Source: Herbiconiux sp. | GTDB taxonomy: Bacteria > Actinomycetota > Actinomycetes > Actinomycetales > Microbacteriaceae | Direction: 5' to 3' | Assembly: GCF_023264855.1 (NCBI RefSeq) | Contig: NZ_JAHFUW010000031.1 | Span: 1-52,724 of the forward strand | Length of the DNA stretch: 52,724 nt | Program-made: the position numbers and the translations under genes | Notes under the pieces: model-generated | Told to the model about the DNA's origin: nothing | Seen by the model: the letters and a program-made list of their open reading frames with translations, nothing else | Database searches by the model: none | Shown: piece by piece, positions 43,741 through 52,348 of the stretch | Layout of the letters: every line of letters begins with the position of its first letter | Position numbering within the stretch: the first letter of the stretch is position 1

Positions 43741-44535
43741 GTGGCCGTCAAGTCTTCGCGGCAGCGCAACCGCGACGGCCGGATGTCGCTGGGCTCCCAC
43801 CTGGTCGAACTCCGGAAGCGGCTGTTCATCGCGGCCCTTGCGATCGTGGTGGGCATGGTCGTCGGGTTCATCCTGTCCGACTTCGTGCTGGTGGCGCTGA
43901 CCCAGCCGATCGCCGACATCGCGGCCCAGCAGGGGCGTGAGGCGAGCCTGAACTTCACCGACGTCTCGTCGGCGTTCGACCTGCGCATCCAGATCGCCTT
44001 CACCGTGGGCGTTGTGCTGTCGGCGCCGGTGTGGCTGTACCAGATCTTCGCGTTCGTGATGCCGGGGCTCAAGCGCAACGAGAAGCGCTTCGCTATCGGC
44101 TTCGTGCTGGCCGCTGTGCCGCTGTTCTTCGCGGGCACCGTGGCCGGCTGGTTCGTGCTGCCCCATATGGTGGTGCTGCTCACCGGTTTCGCGCCTGAGG
44201 GCACGACGGCGCTTCTCACCGCACGGTCCTATTACGACTTCGTGCTGAAGCTGGTGCTGGTCATCGGCATCGCATTCGTGCTGCCGGTGTTCCTGGTCAT
44301 CCTGAACTTCGCCGGGGTGCTGAGCGCGGTCACGATCCTCAAGTCGTGGCGCATCGCCATCCTGGCCATCACGCTCTTCACGGCCATCGCCACACCGGCG
44401 GCCGACGTGATGTCGATGTTCCTGCTCGCCATCCCGATGCTGCTGCTGTACTTCGGTGCGGCCGGCATCGCGTTCCTGCACGACCGGCGCAAGAAGAAAC
44501 AGCTGTCGAACCTCGACATCGAGCTGGCCGTCTGA
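43741..44535 (+). CDS. tatC: twin-arginine translocase subunit TatC
   Basis: 264 residues, GTG start. Six membrane segments; conserved SLGSHLVELRKRLFIAALA start and FAFVMPGLKRNEKRF loop, which bind the twin-Arg signal. No tatB is in the cluster. The stop overlaps the helY ATG by one base. Confidence 0.95.
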   Translation: MAVKSSRQRNRDGRMSLGSHLVELRKRLFIAALAIVVGMVVGFILSDFVLVALTQPIADIAAQQGREASLNFTDVSSAFDLRIQIAFTVGVVLSAPVWLYQIFAFVMPGLKRNEKRFAIGFVLAAVPLFFAGTVAGWFVLPHMVVLLTGFAPEGTTALLTARSYYDFVLKLVLVIGIAFVLPVFLVILNFAGVLSAVTILKSWRIAILAITLFTAIATPAADVMSMFLLAIPMLLLYFGAAGIAFLHDRRKKKQLSNLDIELAV

Positions 44536-47039
44536 TGGCGAAGGCCGCGGATCCGGCCGAGCTGCTGAGTCCCTCCGAGCGGTTCGCCGCCAGTCGCAAG
44601 CGGGCGGGGCATCCGCAGGTCGAGGTGTTCCGTGCGGGAATCGGCTTCGATCTCGACCCGTTCCAGATCGAGGCCGCCGGTGCGCTCGAAGACGGCCGCA
44701 GCGTTCTCGTGGCCGCCCCCACCGGTGCGGGCAAGACCGTGGTCGCGGAGTTCGCGGTGCACCTGGCGATGCAGTCGGTGCGCGACAAGGTGTTCTACAC
44801 GGCGCCGATGAAGGCGCTGTCGAACCAGAAGTTCAACGAGTTCGTGACCGAGTACGGGCCCGACGAGGTGGGCCTGCTCACCGGTGACACCAACATCAAC
44901 GCGGATGCGCGGATCGTGGTGATGACCACCGAGGTCTTGCGCAACATGCTCTACGCCGACTCGAACCTGCTGAAGAACCTGCGGTTCGTGGTGATGGACG
45001 AGGTGCACTACCTGGCCGACCGTTTCCGCGGCGCCGTCTGGGAAGAGGTGATCATCCATCTCCCGCAGTCGGTGAAGCTGGTCTCGCTCTCGGCGACCGT
45101 CTCGAACGCCGAGGAATTCGGCGACTGGCTGCAGGCCGTACGCGGCGACACCGAGGTGATCGTGTCGGAGGAACGGCCCGTTCCGCTCGACCAGCACGCG
45201 CTCGTGAAGACCAAGCTGCTCGACCTGTTCGACTCGACGGGCCGGGCGGCCACGAACCGGGTCAATCCCGAGCTCGCCCAACTGGTGCGTGGAGGTGCTT
45301 CGCTGGCCGCCGACCGCGGGGGGCGGGGACGCGGTGGGCACAACCGCAACGGGCGCGGAGGCGGCCGCGGCGGCTACGGCACCGGGAACGGCGGCCCGCA
45401 CAACCGTGGCGGGTTCGAGCGGATGGACCGGCCCGAGGTGGTGCGCCTGCTCGATGAGCACCGGCTGTTGCCCGCCATCTTCTTCGTGTTCAGCCGAATC
45501 GGCTGCGACCAGGCCGTGAAGCAGGTGCTCCGCGCCGGCGTGCGACTCACCACCACCGAGGAGCGCGACGAGATCCGCAAGATCGTCGACGAGCGCTGCC
45601 GCACCCTGCGCGACGAAGACCTCGCCGTGCTCGGCTACTGGGAGTGGACCGAGGGCCTGCAGCGCGGTGTCGCGGCTCACCACGCCGGCATGCTGCCCGC
45701 CTTCAAAGAGGTGGTGGAGGAGCTCTACCAGAAGAAGCTCGTCAAGGTCGTCTTCGCCACCGAGACGCTGGCGCTCGGCATCAACATGCCGGCGCGCACC
45801 GTGGTGCTCGAGAAGCTCGAGAAGTTCAACGGCGAGGCGCGTGTGCCCATCACGGCGGGGGAGTACACGCAGCTCACCGGCCGTGCGGGGCGTCGGGGAA
45901 TCGACGTGGAGGGCCACTCGGTCATCCAGTGGCGGGAGGGGCTCGACCCGCAAGAGGTTGCCTCGCTCGCCTCGCGGCGCACCTACCCGCTCAACTCGAG
46001 CTTCCGGCCCACCTACAACATGGCCGTGAACCTGATCGATCAGTTCGGCCGGCCGCGCACCCGCGAGATCCTGGAGTCGTCGTTCGCCCAGTTCCAGGCC
46101 GACCGCGCCGTGGTCGACCTCGCCCGTAAGGTTCGGCAGCAGGAGGAGTCGCTGGCCGGCTTCGACAAGGCGATGACCTGCCATCTCGGCGACTTCCGGG
46201 AGTACGCGGAGATCCGCCGCGAGCTCACCGACCTCGAGCGCTCCAGCGCCGGCAAGGGCGACTCGCACCGCCCGCACGCCGATCGGGAGAAGCGGCAGCG
46301 GCACATCGCGTCGCTGCGCAAACAGCTGCGCGCGCATCCGGTGCACGGCTGCAAAGACCGCGAGGCGCACGCGCGCTGGGCAGAGCGCTACTTCACCCTG
46401 AAGAAGGAGACGGATCGCCTCACCCAGCAGATCCAGACCCGCACCAACGTCATCGCGAAGGTCTTCGACCGGGTGACGGATGTGCTGCTCGGGCTCGGCT
46501 ACCTCACCACCGACGAGCACGGGCAGACCGTGATCACCGCTCAGGGGCACACGCTCAAGCGCATCTACGGCGAACGCGACCTGCTGGTGGCGGAGTGCAT
46601 CCGTCGCGGTGTGTGGAAAGACCTCGACCCGGCCTCGCTCGCCTCGATCGCGTGTGCGCTGGTCTACCAGCCGCGGCGCGACGAGAGCGAGAACGCCGAG
46701 CGCTACCTGCCTCGCGGATCATTTCGCCAAGCGCTCGACGAGACGCAGACGCTCTGGGCGACGATCGACGACATCGAGCGCGACCACAAGCTGCCGGGCA
46801 GCGACCCGGTGGCGATCGGGCTCTGCACGGCCATGCACAAGTGGGCTCGCGGTGCCACGCTCGACGAGGTGCTGAGCGAGGCCGACATGGCCGCCGGCGA
46901 CTTCGTGCGCTGGGCGAAGCAGACCATCGACCTGCTCGACCAGCTGCAGGGCACTCCGGATGCGCGGCTCGCCACGAGCGCCCGTTCGGCGATCGACGCG
47001 GTACGCCGCGGCATCGTCGCCTACTCCTCGGTGGCGTGA
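44535..47039 (+). CDS. helY: Ski2-like DExH RNA/DNA helicase HelY
   Basis: 834 residues from ATG 44535 (a longer frame overlaps tatC). Walker A APTGAGKT near 61, DEVHYLAD near 154, SATVSNAEEFG, and motif VI QLTGRAGRRGID near 446. The C-terminal DSHCT domain is present. The gene order tatA-tatC-helY is as in mycobacteria. An Arg/Gly-rich stretch (about 261-295) lies between the two motor domains and looks like an RGG-type RNA-binding insert. Likely acts in RNA turnover or ribosome metabolism. Confidence 0.92.
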   Translation: MAKAADPAELLSPSERFAASRKRAGHPQVEVFRAGIGFDLDPFQIEAAGALEDGRSVLVAAPTGAGKTVVAEFAVHLAMQSVRDKVFYTAPMKALSNQKFNEFVTEYGPDEVGLLTGDTNINADARIVVMTTEVLRNMLYADSNLLKNLRFVVMDEVHYLADRFRGAVWEEVIIHLPQSVKLVSLSATVSNAEEFGDWLQAVRGDTEVIVSEERPVPLDQHALVKTKLLDLFDSTGRAATNRVNPELAQLVRGGASLAADRGGRGRGGHNRNGRGGGRGGYGTGNGGPHNRGGFERMDRPEVVRLLDEHRLLPAIFFVFSRIGCDQAVKQVLRAGVRLTTTEERDEIRKIVDERCRTLRDEDLAVLGYWEWTEGLQRGVAAHHAGMLPAFKEVVEELYQKKLVKVVFATETLALGINMPARTVVLEKLEKFNGEARVPITAGEYTQLTGRAGRRGIDVEGHSVIQWREGLDPQEVASLASRRTYPLNSSFRPTYNMAVNLIDQFGRPRTREILESSFAQFQADRAVVDLARKVRQQEESLAGFDKAMTCHLGDFREYAEIRRELTDLERSSAGKGDSHRPHADREKRQRHIASLRKQLRAHPVHGCKDREAHARWAERYFTLKKETDRLTQQIQTRTNVIAKVFDRVTDVLLGLGYLTTDEHGQTVITAQGHTLKRIYGERDLLVAECIRRGVWKDLDPASLASIACALVYQPRRDESENAERYLPRGSFRQALDETQTLWATIDDIERDHKLPGSDPVAIGLCTAMHKWARGATLDEVLSEADMAAGDFVRWAKQTIDLLDQLQGTPDARLATSARSAIDAVRRGIVAYSSVA

Positions 47040-47043
47040 CGTC

Positions 47044-48681
47044 GTGAGCACTGCTGTCTCCCGTACCCCGGTGTCCTCCGCGGCCGCGCGCCCGGCCGAT
47101 CCTGCCCTGCGGCGCGATCTGCCGGCTCTCGAAGCGCCCGGGTTCACGCGGCCCGTGATGCCCCTCTGGCTCGCTCTCCTGGGCGCGGTCGGCGCCGGTA
47201 TCGCCCTCGACGCCGGCTTCCCCGACAAGGGCTGGTGGCCGCTCACGTTGGTGGGTGTGGCCATCGTGCTCACCGCGCTGATCGGCCGGCGCTGGGGAAG
47301 CGCCCTGCTGATCGGTTTCGTGGCCGGCGTCAGCTTCTGGGGCGTCCACATCTTCTGGCTCACCCTGTACCTCGGGCCGGTGCCGTGGCTCGGGCTCGCG
47401 ATCTTCGAGGGCGGCTACTTCGCTCTGGGCGCGCTGCTGATCGCGCTCGTGTACCGCCGGGCGGAGGCGGCCTGGCCGTCGCGTGCGCGGCGCCTGACGG
47501 TGCTGCCGCTGGTGGTCGCCGGCCTCTGGGTGCTGCGCGAAGGGATCAACTCCATCGCGCCCTACGGCGGCTTCTCCTGGGGCCGGGTGGCGATGTCGCA
47601 GTCCGAGAGCCCGTACACCGGCCTGATCGCCTGGGTGGGGATGGCGGGGCTGAGCTTCGTGCTGGTGTGGCTGGTCGCGTTCCTGGTGCAGCTGGTGCGC
47701 GAGGACGGGCTGCGCTCGTCGACCCGCGTGCTTGCAGCGTGCGTGGCGATCGCCGCCACACTGGCCGTTCCCGCCTGGCCGGCCGTCACATCCGGAACCG
47801 CCCGCATCGGCGCCGTGCAGGGCAACTCGAACGCCGGACTGTTCGCCGTGCACGAGCGTGGCGACATCCTGAGCGACCACGTCTCGGCCTCGGCCGGCCT
47901 GATCGGGCAGGACATGGACGTGGTGGTGTGGCCGGAGAACTCCTCCGACATCGATCCGACCCAGTTCACCTACGCGTCCCAGACCCTGGATGCCGTCAGT
48001 GCCGAACTCGGCGACGTGCCGCTGGTGGTCGGCACGATCCAGGCCCGTGGCGACAAGGTCTACAACACCTCGCTGCTGTGGCAGAACGGGGGCGTCACCG
48101 ACTTCTACGACAAGCGGCATCCCGTGCCCTTCGCCGAATGGATGCCGAACCGGGAGTTCTTCCGGGCCCTGGCGCCCGACCTCGTCGACCTGGTGACACG
48201 CGACTACGAGTTCGGCGACACCGACCTCACCTTCGACATCAACGGCCTGATTGCCGGCATCTCGATCTGCTTCGACATCACCGACGACGCGGTGATGCGG
48301 GCGATGTCCGCCGAAGGCGCCCAGGTCGTGCTCGCCCAGACCAACAACGCCGACTTCGGGCAGACCGACGAGAACCTGCAGCAGCTCGCGATCGCGCGGC
48401 TGCGGGCTGTGGAGTTCGGCACGAGCGTGGTGAACATCTCGACGGTGGGCCACAGCGAGATCATCGCTCCCGATGGCAGCACCATCGCGAGCATCCCGGC
48501 CTACGAGGCGGGCTCGATGGTGGCGGACGTGCCGCTGGCGACCGCGGCGACCCCCGCCTCCGTCGCCGGGTTCCAGCTCGAATGGCTGTTCGCCGGGTTC
48601 GGCATCATCGGGTTGCTGGTGGCCCTGACGTCGGGTGCCGGCGCGTCAGCACGCACGAGGAAAAGGCCGCGCCGACCCTGA
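47044..48681 (+). CDS. lnt: apolipoprotein N-acyltransferase Lnt
   Basis: 545 residues, GTG start, 4 nt after helY. Adds the third acyl chain to lipoproteins at the outer face of the membrane. Several membrane segments in the first 230 residues are followed by a nitrilase-like domain with Glu in WPENSS (near 298), Lys in YDKRHPVPF (near 356) and Cys in ISICFDI (near 409). The FKBP lipoprotein upstream is a plausible substrate. It corresponds to the Lnt half of mycobacterial Ppm1 (Rv2051c); no Ppm synthase domain is fused. Confidence 0.92.
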   Translation: MSTAVSRTPVSSAAARPADPALRRDLPALEAPGFTRPVMPLWLALLGAVGAGIALDAGFPDKGWWPLTLVGVAIVLTALIGRRWGSALLIGFVAGVSFWGVHIFWLTLYLGPVPWLGLAIFEGGYFALGALLIALVYRRAEAAWPSRARRLTVLPLVVAGLWVLREGINSIAPYGGFSWGRVAMSQSESPYTGLIAWVGMAGLSFVLVWLVAFLVQLVREDGLRSSTRVLAACVAIAATLAVPAWPAVTSGTARIGAVQGNSNAGLFAVHERGDILSDHVSASAGLIGQDMDVVVWPENSSDIDPTQFTYASQTLDAVSAELGDVPLVVGTIQARGDKVYNTSLLWQNGGVTDFYDKRHPVPFAEWMPNREFFRALAPDLVDLVTRDYEFGDTDLTFDINGLIAGISICFDITDDAVMRAMSAEGAQVVLAQTNNADFGQTDENLQQLAIARLRAVEFGTSVVNISTVGHSEIIAPDGSTIASIPAYEAGSMVADVPLATAATPASVAGFQLEWLFAGFGIIGLLVALTSGAGASARTRKRPRRP

Positions 48682-48698
48682 CGGGTGGCACGGCCTTT
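48662..48698. terminator. bidirectional terminator between lnt and rbpA
   Basis: A 16-17-nt stem (48662-48678 with 48683-48698), one wobble and one bulge, flanked by A3-4 on the left and T3 on the right, so it can serve both converging genes. It overlaps the last codons and stop of lnt. Confidence 0.7.
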
Positions 48699-48720
48699 GT
48701 CGTGTGGTGCCAATCGGCTG

Positions 48721-49086
48721 CTAGGCGCCGATCTTCTGAGTGCCGCGACGGGCGCGCAGGAACTGCAGGCGCTCTTCGAGCAGCTCTTCGAGCTCGGCGC
48801 GTGTGCGGCGCTCGAGCAGCATGTCCCAGTGACTCCGCGGAGTCTTCGCGTCGGCGTGATCGATGGTCATGGGCTCGGAGCCCACCATCAGAACGGCCTC
48901 GTGGGAGCAGTACTTGCACTCCCAGGTCTCGGGGGCTTCGGCTTCGGCCGAGAACACCATGTCGGTGTCACGGCCGCAGGTGGCACAGCGATACGTGTAG
49001 CTGGATCGGGGCGAAAATACGACGCCCTCTTCGCTCTGCAGGCTTTGTGCGCCCAGACGCATTCCGCGCAAACTGCGATCTGCCAT
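48721..49086 (-). CDS. rbpA: RNA polymerase-binding protein RbpA
   Basis: 121 residues with a GAGAGGAG ribosome site. Actinobacterial factor that stabilises RNA polymerase with principal sigma factors. Zinc Cys C34-x2-C37 and C57-x2-C60, the N-terminal tail (MADRSLRGMRLG) and the C-terminal sigma-interaction domain are all visible. Convergent with lnt as in mycobacteria (Rv2050/Rv2051c). A -10-like TATAAA lies about 35 nt upstream. Confidence 0.95.
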   Translation of the reverse strand: MADRSLRGMRLGAQSLQSEEGVVFSPRSSYTYRCATCGRDTDMVFSAEAEAPETWECKYCSHEAVLMVGSEPMTIDHADAKTPRSHWDMLLERRTRAELEELLEERLQFLRARRGTQKIGA

Positions 49087-49182
49087 TGTGTGGTCTCCTC
49101 TCGCATTGCTTCGAACTTTATAAACCTCAGAGCCCGGCCAAACCTTTCCAAAGCCGTCTTTTGCCAGTACTCTCTCAGCGAA

Positions 49183-49980
49183 TTAGGCAATTCCCCCTTC
49201 GGGGGCCGTGAGCGCCAGCATCAGGTCGGCGCGATCGCTGACGATGCCGTCGACGCCCCGTTCCAGAAGGCCCCGTGCCACCGGCACGTCGTTGATCGTC
49301 CAGACGTGCACCTCCACGCCGGCGGCGTGCAGGCGGTCGATGGTACGGCGTGTGGTGGTGTGCAGTCCGAAGATGCGCATCGGGATCTGCACGGCATCCA
49401 CCCGGCGCAGCGCGAAGCGCACCAGGGGAGTGAGGCCGAGTTTGGCCAGCAGCAGCGCCGGCACGAACTCCGAGGCCGAGGCCGAGGCCGCCACCCGCGT
49501 TCCCAGGGCGGCGATCGCAGCCCGACGTCGTGCCCCGGAGAAGGAGGTGATCAGCACCCGGTCGACCGCGCCCGCGGCTGCGATCGCGGCGGCCGCCGGG
49601 GCCGCGACGTCGTCGGACTTGATGTCGATGTTGAACCGCGTCCCCGGCAGCGCCTCGAGCGCCTCCTGGAGCGTGACGAATCGCACGCCGCCACCGAGAT
49701 CGATCGAGCGCAACTGCTCGAGCGTCAGATCGGCCACCCGATCGGCGCGCCCCACGATACGGTCGAGGGTGGGATCGTGCACGACCACGGCCACACCGTC
49801 GGCCGAGGCGTTGACGTCGGTCTCGACATACGTGGCACCGGCCGCGACGGCGCGCTCGAAGGAGGCGAGGGTGTTCTCGGGAACGCCGATCGCCAGACCA
49901 CGGTGGGCGAGCACGCGCGGTTTTGGGGGCGCGAAGTAGGGCTTCGTCGGAGTGCTACTCGCCCTGGCGTGCGGCACCAT
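49183..49980 (-). CDS. glycerophosphodiester phosphodiesterase
   Basis: 265 residues, ATG inside the end of the SPFH gene (26-nt overlap). TIM-barrel GDPD: H26-R-G, E53-x-D55 and H68-D-P, with VWTINDV near the C-terminus. Cleaves glycerophosphodiesters to glycerol-3-phosphate. No signal peptide, so cytosolic. Third gene of the NfeD-SPFH-GDPD operon. A later GTG (VLAHRG) is an alternative start. Confidence 0.87.
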   Translation of the reverse strand: MVPHARASSTPTKPYFAPPKPRVLAHRGLAIGVPENTLASFERAVAAGATYVETDVNASADGVAVVVHDPTLDRIVGRADRVADLTLEQLRSIDLGGGVRFVTLQEALEALPGTRFNIDIKSDDVAAPAAAAIAAAGAVDRVLITSFSGARRRAAIAALGTRVAASASASEFVPALLLAKLGLTPLVRFALRRVDAVQIPMRIFGLHTTTRRTIDRLHAAGVEVHVWTINDVPVARGLLERGVDGIVSDRADLMLALTAPEGGIA

Positions 49981-50899
49981 CGGCCGTTCCCGGCTTCGAC
50001 GCCGCGGCACCTCGCTCGCCGAATGCCTGGCCGATGCCCTTGAGGGCTTCGGTGAGCTCGCTCGGGATGACCCAGAGCTTGTTCGCGCTGCCCTCGGCCA
50101 GCTTCGGCAGGGTCTGCAGGTACTGGTAGGCGAGCAGCATGTTGTCGGGTTCGCCCTTGTGGATGGCGCTGAAGACGGTGGTGATGGCCTCCGCCTCACC
50201 TTGGGCGCGCAGCACGGCGGCCTTGGCGTCACCCTCGGCCCGCAAGATCTCGCCCTGCCGATGGCCTTCGGCCTCCAGGATGGCGGACTGCTTGGTTCCC
50301 TCGGCCGTCAGGATGACCGCGCGGCGCTCCCGCTCGGCACGCATCTGCTTCTCCATCGAGTCCTGGATGGACAGGGGCGGGTCGATCGCCTTGAGCTCGA
50401 CGCGCGACACGCGGATGCCCCACTTGCCGGTGGCCTCGTCGAGCACGATGCGCAGCTGGCCGTTGATCTCGTCACGGCTGGTGAGCGCCTCTTCGAGGTT
50501 CAGGCCACCCACCACGTTTCGAAGGGTGGTGGTGGCGAGCTGCTCGACGGCGCCGAGGTAGTTGGCGATCTCGTAGGTCGCGGCCCGAGCATCCGTCACC
50601 TGGAAGAACACCACGGTGTCGATGGAGACCACCAGGTTGTCTTCGGTGATGACGGGCTGCGGCGGGAACGACACGACCTGCTCGCGGAGATCGATCAGCG
50701 GGCGCAGCCGGTCGATGAATGGAACCAGGATGTTCAGGCCCGGCATGAGGGTCTTGTGGTAGCGGCCGAGGCGCTCGACCACACCGGCGCGGGCCTGCGG
50801 GATGATCCGTACCGACCGGGCCACCACCACCAGCACGAAGATGACGATGATGACGATGACGACCACCAGGATCACCTGGCCCACGACGTTCTCGTTCAT
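49955..50899 (-). CDS. SPFH/band-7 (stomatin/prohibitin-like) membrane protein
   Basis: 314 residues. One N-terminal membrane segment (about 6-28), the band-7 domain (RAGVVERLGRYHKTLMPGLNILVPFID) and a long coiled-coil (EKQMRAERERRAVILTAEGTKQ region). Such proteins form rings in membrane microdomains. It pairs with NfeD, whose gene overlaps by 4 nt (ATGA), as is general for stomatin-NfeD operons. Confidence 0.92.
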   Translation of the reverse strand: MNENVVGQVILVVVIVIIVIFVLVVVARSVRIIPQARAGVVERLGRYHKTLMPGLNILVPFIDRLRPLIDLREQVVSFPPQPVITEDNLVVSIDTVVFFQVTDARAATYEIANYLGAVEQLATTTLRNVVGGLNLEEALTSRDEINGQLRIVLDEATGKWGIRVSRVELKAIDPPLSIQDSMEKQMRAERERRAVILTAEGTKQSAILEAEGHRQGEILRAEGDAKAAVLRAQGEAEAITTVFSAIHKGEPDNMLLAYQYLQTLPKLAEGSANKLWVIPSELTEALKGIGQAFGERGAAASKPGTADGAARQGE

Positions 50900-51414
50900 G
50901 CGGGGGAGTCCTTTCGTTCGACGGGAGTCTGCTGCTCGCCGACCGATGGGGCCCGTTCGGCGGGAACCACGATCGCGGTGGCGCCGTCGATGGCCGTGAC
51001 GAGCACGCGCTCACCGCGCTGCAGTTCACGTGGCTCGGTGAGGGTGCTGATACGCGCCGTCCAGGTGTCGCCGTTGGAGAGCTTCACGTGCCCGGCCGAC
51101 GACGTGACGCCGTCGAGCACGAGGCCCTCCAGACCCAGGAGGGCGTCGACGTTGCTCCGGGCCGGGTCGCCGCCCCGCTTCAGCAGCCGGAGCAGGGGAG
51201 GACGCAGCGTGAGCAGGAGCAGCAGCGACACCACGGCCGCCACGACGATCTGGATGTACCAGGGGGCGCCGAACGCGCCGGCGACGAGGCCCCCGAGGCT
51301 GCCGATGGCGATCATCAAGAAGGTGAACTCGAGCGTGAGCATCTCGATCACGACGAAGAGCAGGATGAGGCCCAGCCAGAAGATCCAGGCGTAGGAGTCG
51401 AGGAATTCGAGCAT
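50896..51414 (-). CDS. NfeD-family membrane protein
   Basis: 172 residues. Three to four N-terminal membrane segments (about 8-75) and a C-terminal OB fold (LGLEGLVLDGVTSSAGHVKLSNGDTWTAR). Short NfeD form without a ClpP-like protease domain. Partner of the SPFH protein in membrane-domain organisation. First gene of the operon, with a GAGAGGAG ribosome site. Confidence 0.9.
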   Translation of the reverse strand: MLEFLDSYAWIFWLGLILLFVVIEMLTLEFTFLMIAIGSLGGLVAGAFGAPWYIQIVVAAVVSLLLLLTLRPPLLRLLKRGGDPARSNVDALLGLEGLVLDGVTSSAGHVKLSNGDTWTARISTLTEPRELQRGERVLVTAIDGATAIVVPAERAPSVGEQQTPVERKDSPA

Positions 51415-51548
51415 CCGTGGTCTCCTCTCGGCGCTGATCGCCAGTGTGACCTGACGCCTTCGACGCTAGCAGGGATCCGTGTCGACCGACCGGAGTAACG
51501 GCTACTTGGTAGTCTCGGGAGGTCGTTTCGATCTACGAGGAGTTCTCC

Positions 51549-52322
51549 GTGCCCAATCCACTCGCCCCCGGTTCGCTCACCGGAAAGCGCGCCCTCGTCA
51601 CCGGCTCCTCCCGCGGCATCGGTGCCGACACGGTCGGCTACTTCGCCGAGGCGGGCGCCTCCGTCGTCATCAACTACCGCAACAAAGAGGCACGGGCCGC
51701 GAAGCTGGCGAACAGCATCCGCGAGGCGGGCGGATCGGCGATCGTGGTGGGTGCCGACCTCACCGACCCCGCATCCGTCGCCGCGATGTTCGACCAGGTG
51801 CAGGCCGAGCTCGACGGCCTCGACATCCTCGTCATGAACGCCTCGGGCGGCATGGAGAGCGGGATGGCCGAGGACTACGCGATGGCCCTCAACCGCGACG
51901 CCCAGGTGCAGCTGCTGACGGCAGCCCTGCCGCTGCTCGCTCCCGGCTCCCGCGTGGTGTTTGTCACCAGCCACCAGGCGCACTTCATCCGCACCACCGA
52001 GACCATGCCCGAGTACGAGGCCGTGGCGCTCAGCAAGCGGGCGGGCGAAGACGCCCTGCGCGCGATGATCCCTCAGCTGGATGAGGCCGGCATCGGCTTC
52101 GTCGTGGTGTCGGGCGACATGATCGAGGGCACCATCACGGCCACGCTGCTCGAGCGCGCGAACCCCGGAGCGATCGGAGCCCGCAAGGAGGCCGCCGGCC
52201 GCCTGTACAACGTGAGCGAGTTCGCCGCCGAGGTGGCCGCCGCGGCTGTCGATCCGGTGCCCGAGAACCACACGCGCTACGTCGGCGACATCTCCGACTT
52301 CGGCGCCATCGAAGGCGAATAG
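51549..52322 (+). CDS. atypical short-chain dehydrogenase/reductase
   Basis: 257 residues, GTG after GAGGAG. NAD(P)-binding TGSSRGIG (18-25), NASG (97-100) and Ser141 are normal, but the catalytic Y-x3-K is not: Tyr156 is followed by Lys163 (YEAVALSK), seven residues on rather than four. It may be a member of an SDR subfamily with a shifted Lys, or it may not be a redox enzyme. Substrate unknown. Confidence 0.88.
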   Translation: MPNPLAPGSLTGKRALVTGSSRGIGADTVGYFAEAGASVVINYRNKEARAAKLANSIREAGGSAIVVGADLTDPASVAAMFDQVQAELDGLDILVMNASGGMESGMAEDYAMALNRDAQVQLLTAALPLLAPGSRVVFVTSHQAHFIRTTETMPEYEAVALSKRAGEDALRAMIPQLDEAGIGFVVVSGDMIEGTITATLLERANPGAIGARKEAAGRLYNVSEFAAEVAAAAVDPVPENHTRYVGDISDFGAIEGE

Positions 52323-52348
52323 GGCCGAGCGGGCGGGCGGAGGAGATC

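Noticed and set aside
49110-49150. SigR/SigH-like promoter (GGAAA ... GTT) upstream of rbpA
   Set aside because: rbpA is SigR-dependent in Streptomyces, but the spacing here is 19 nt rather than 16-18 and the -35 has A for T, so support is too weak.
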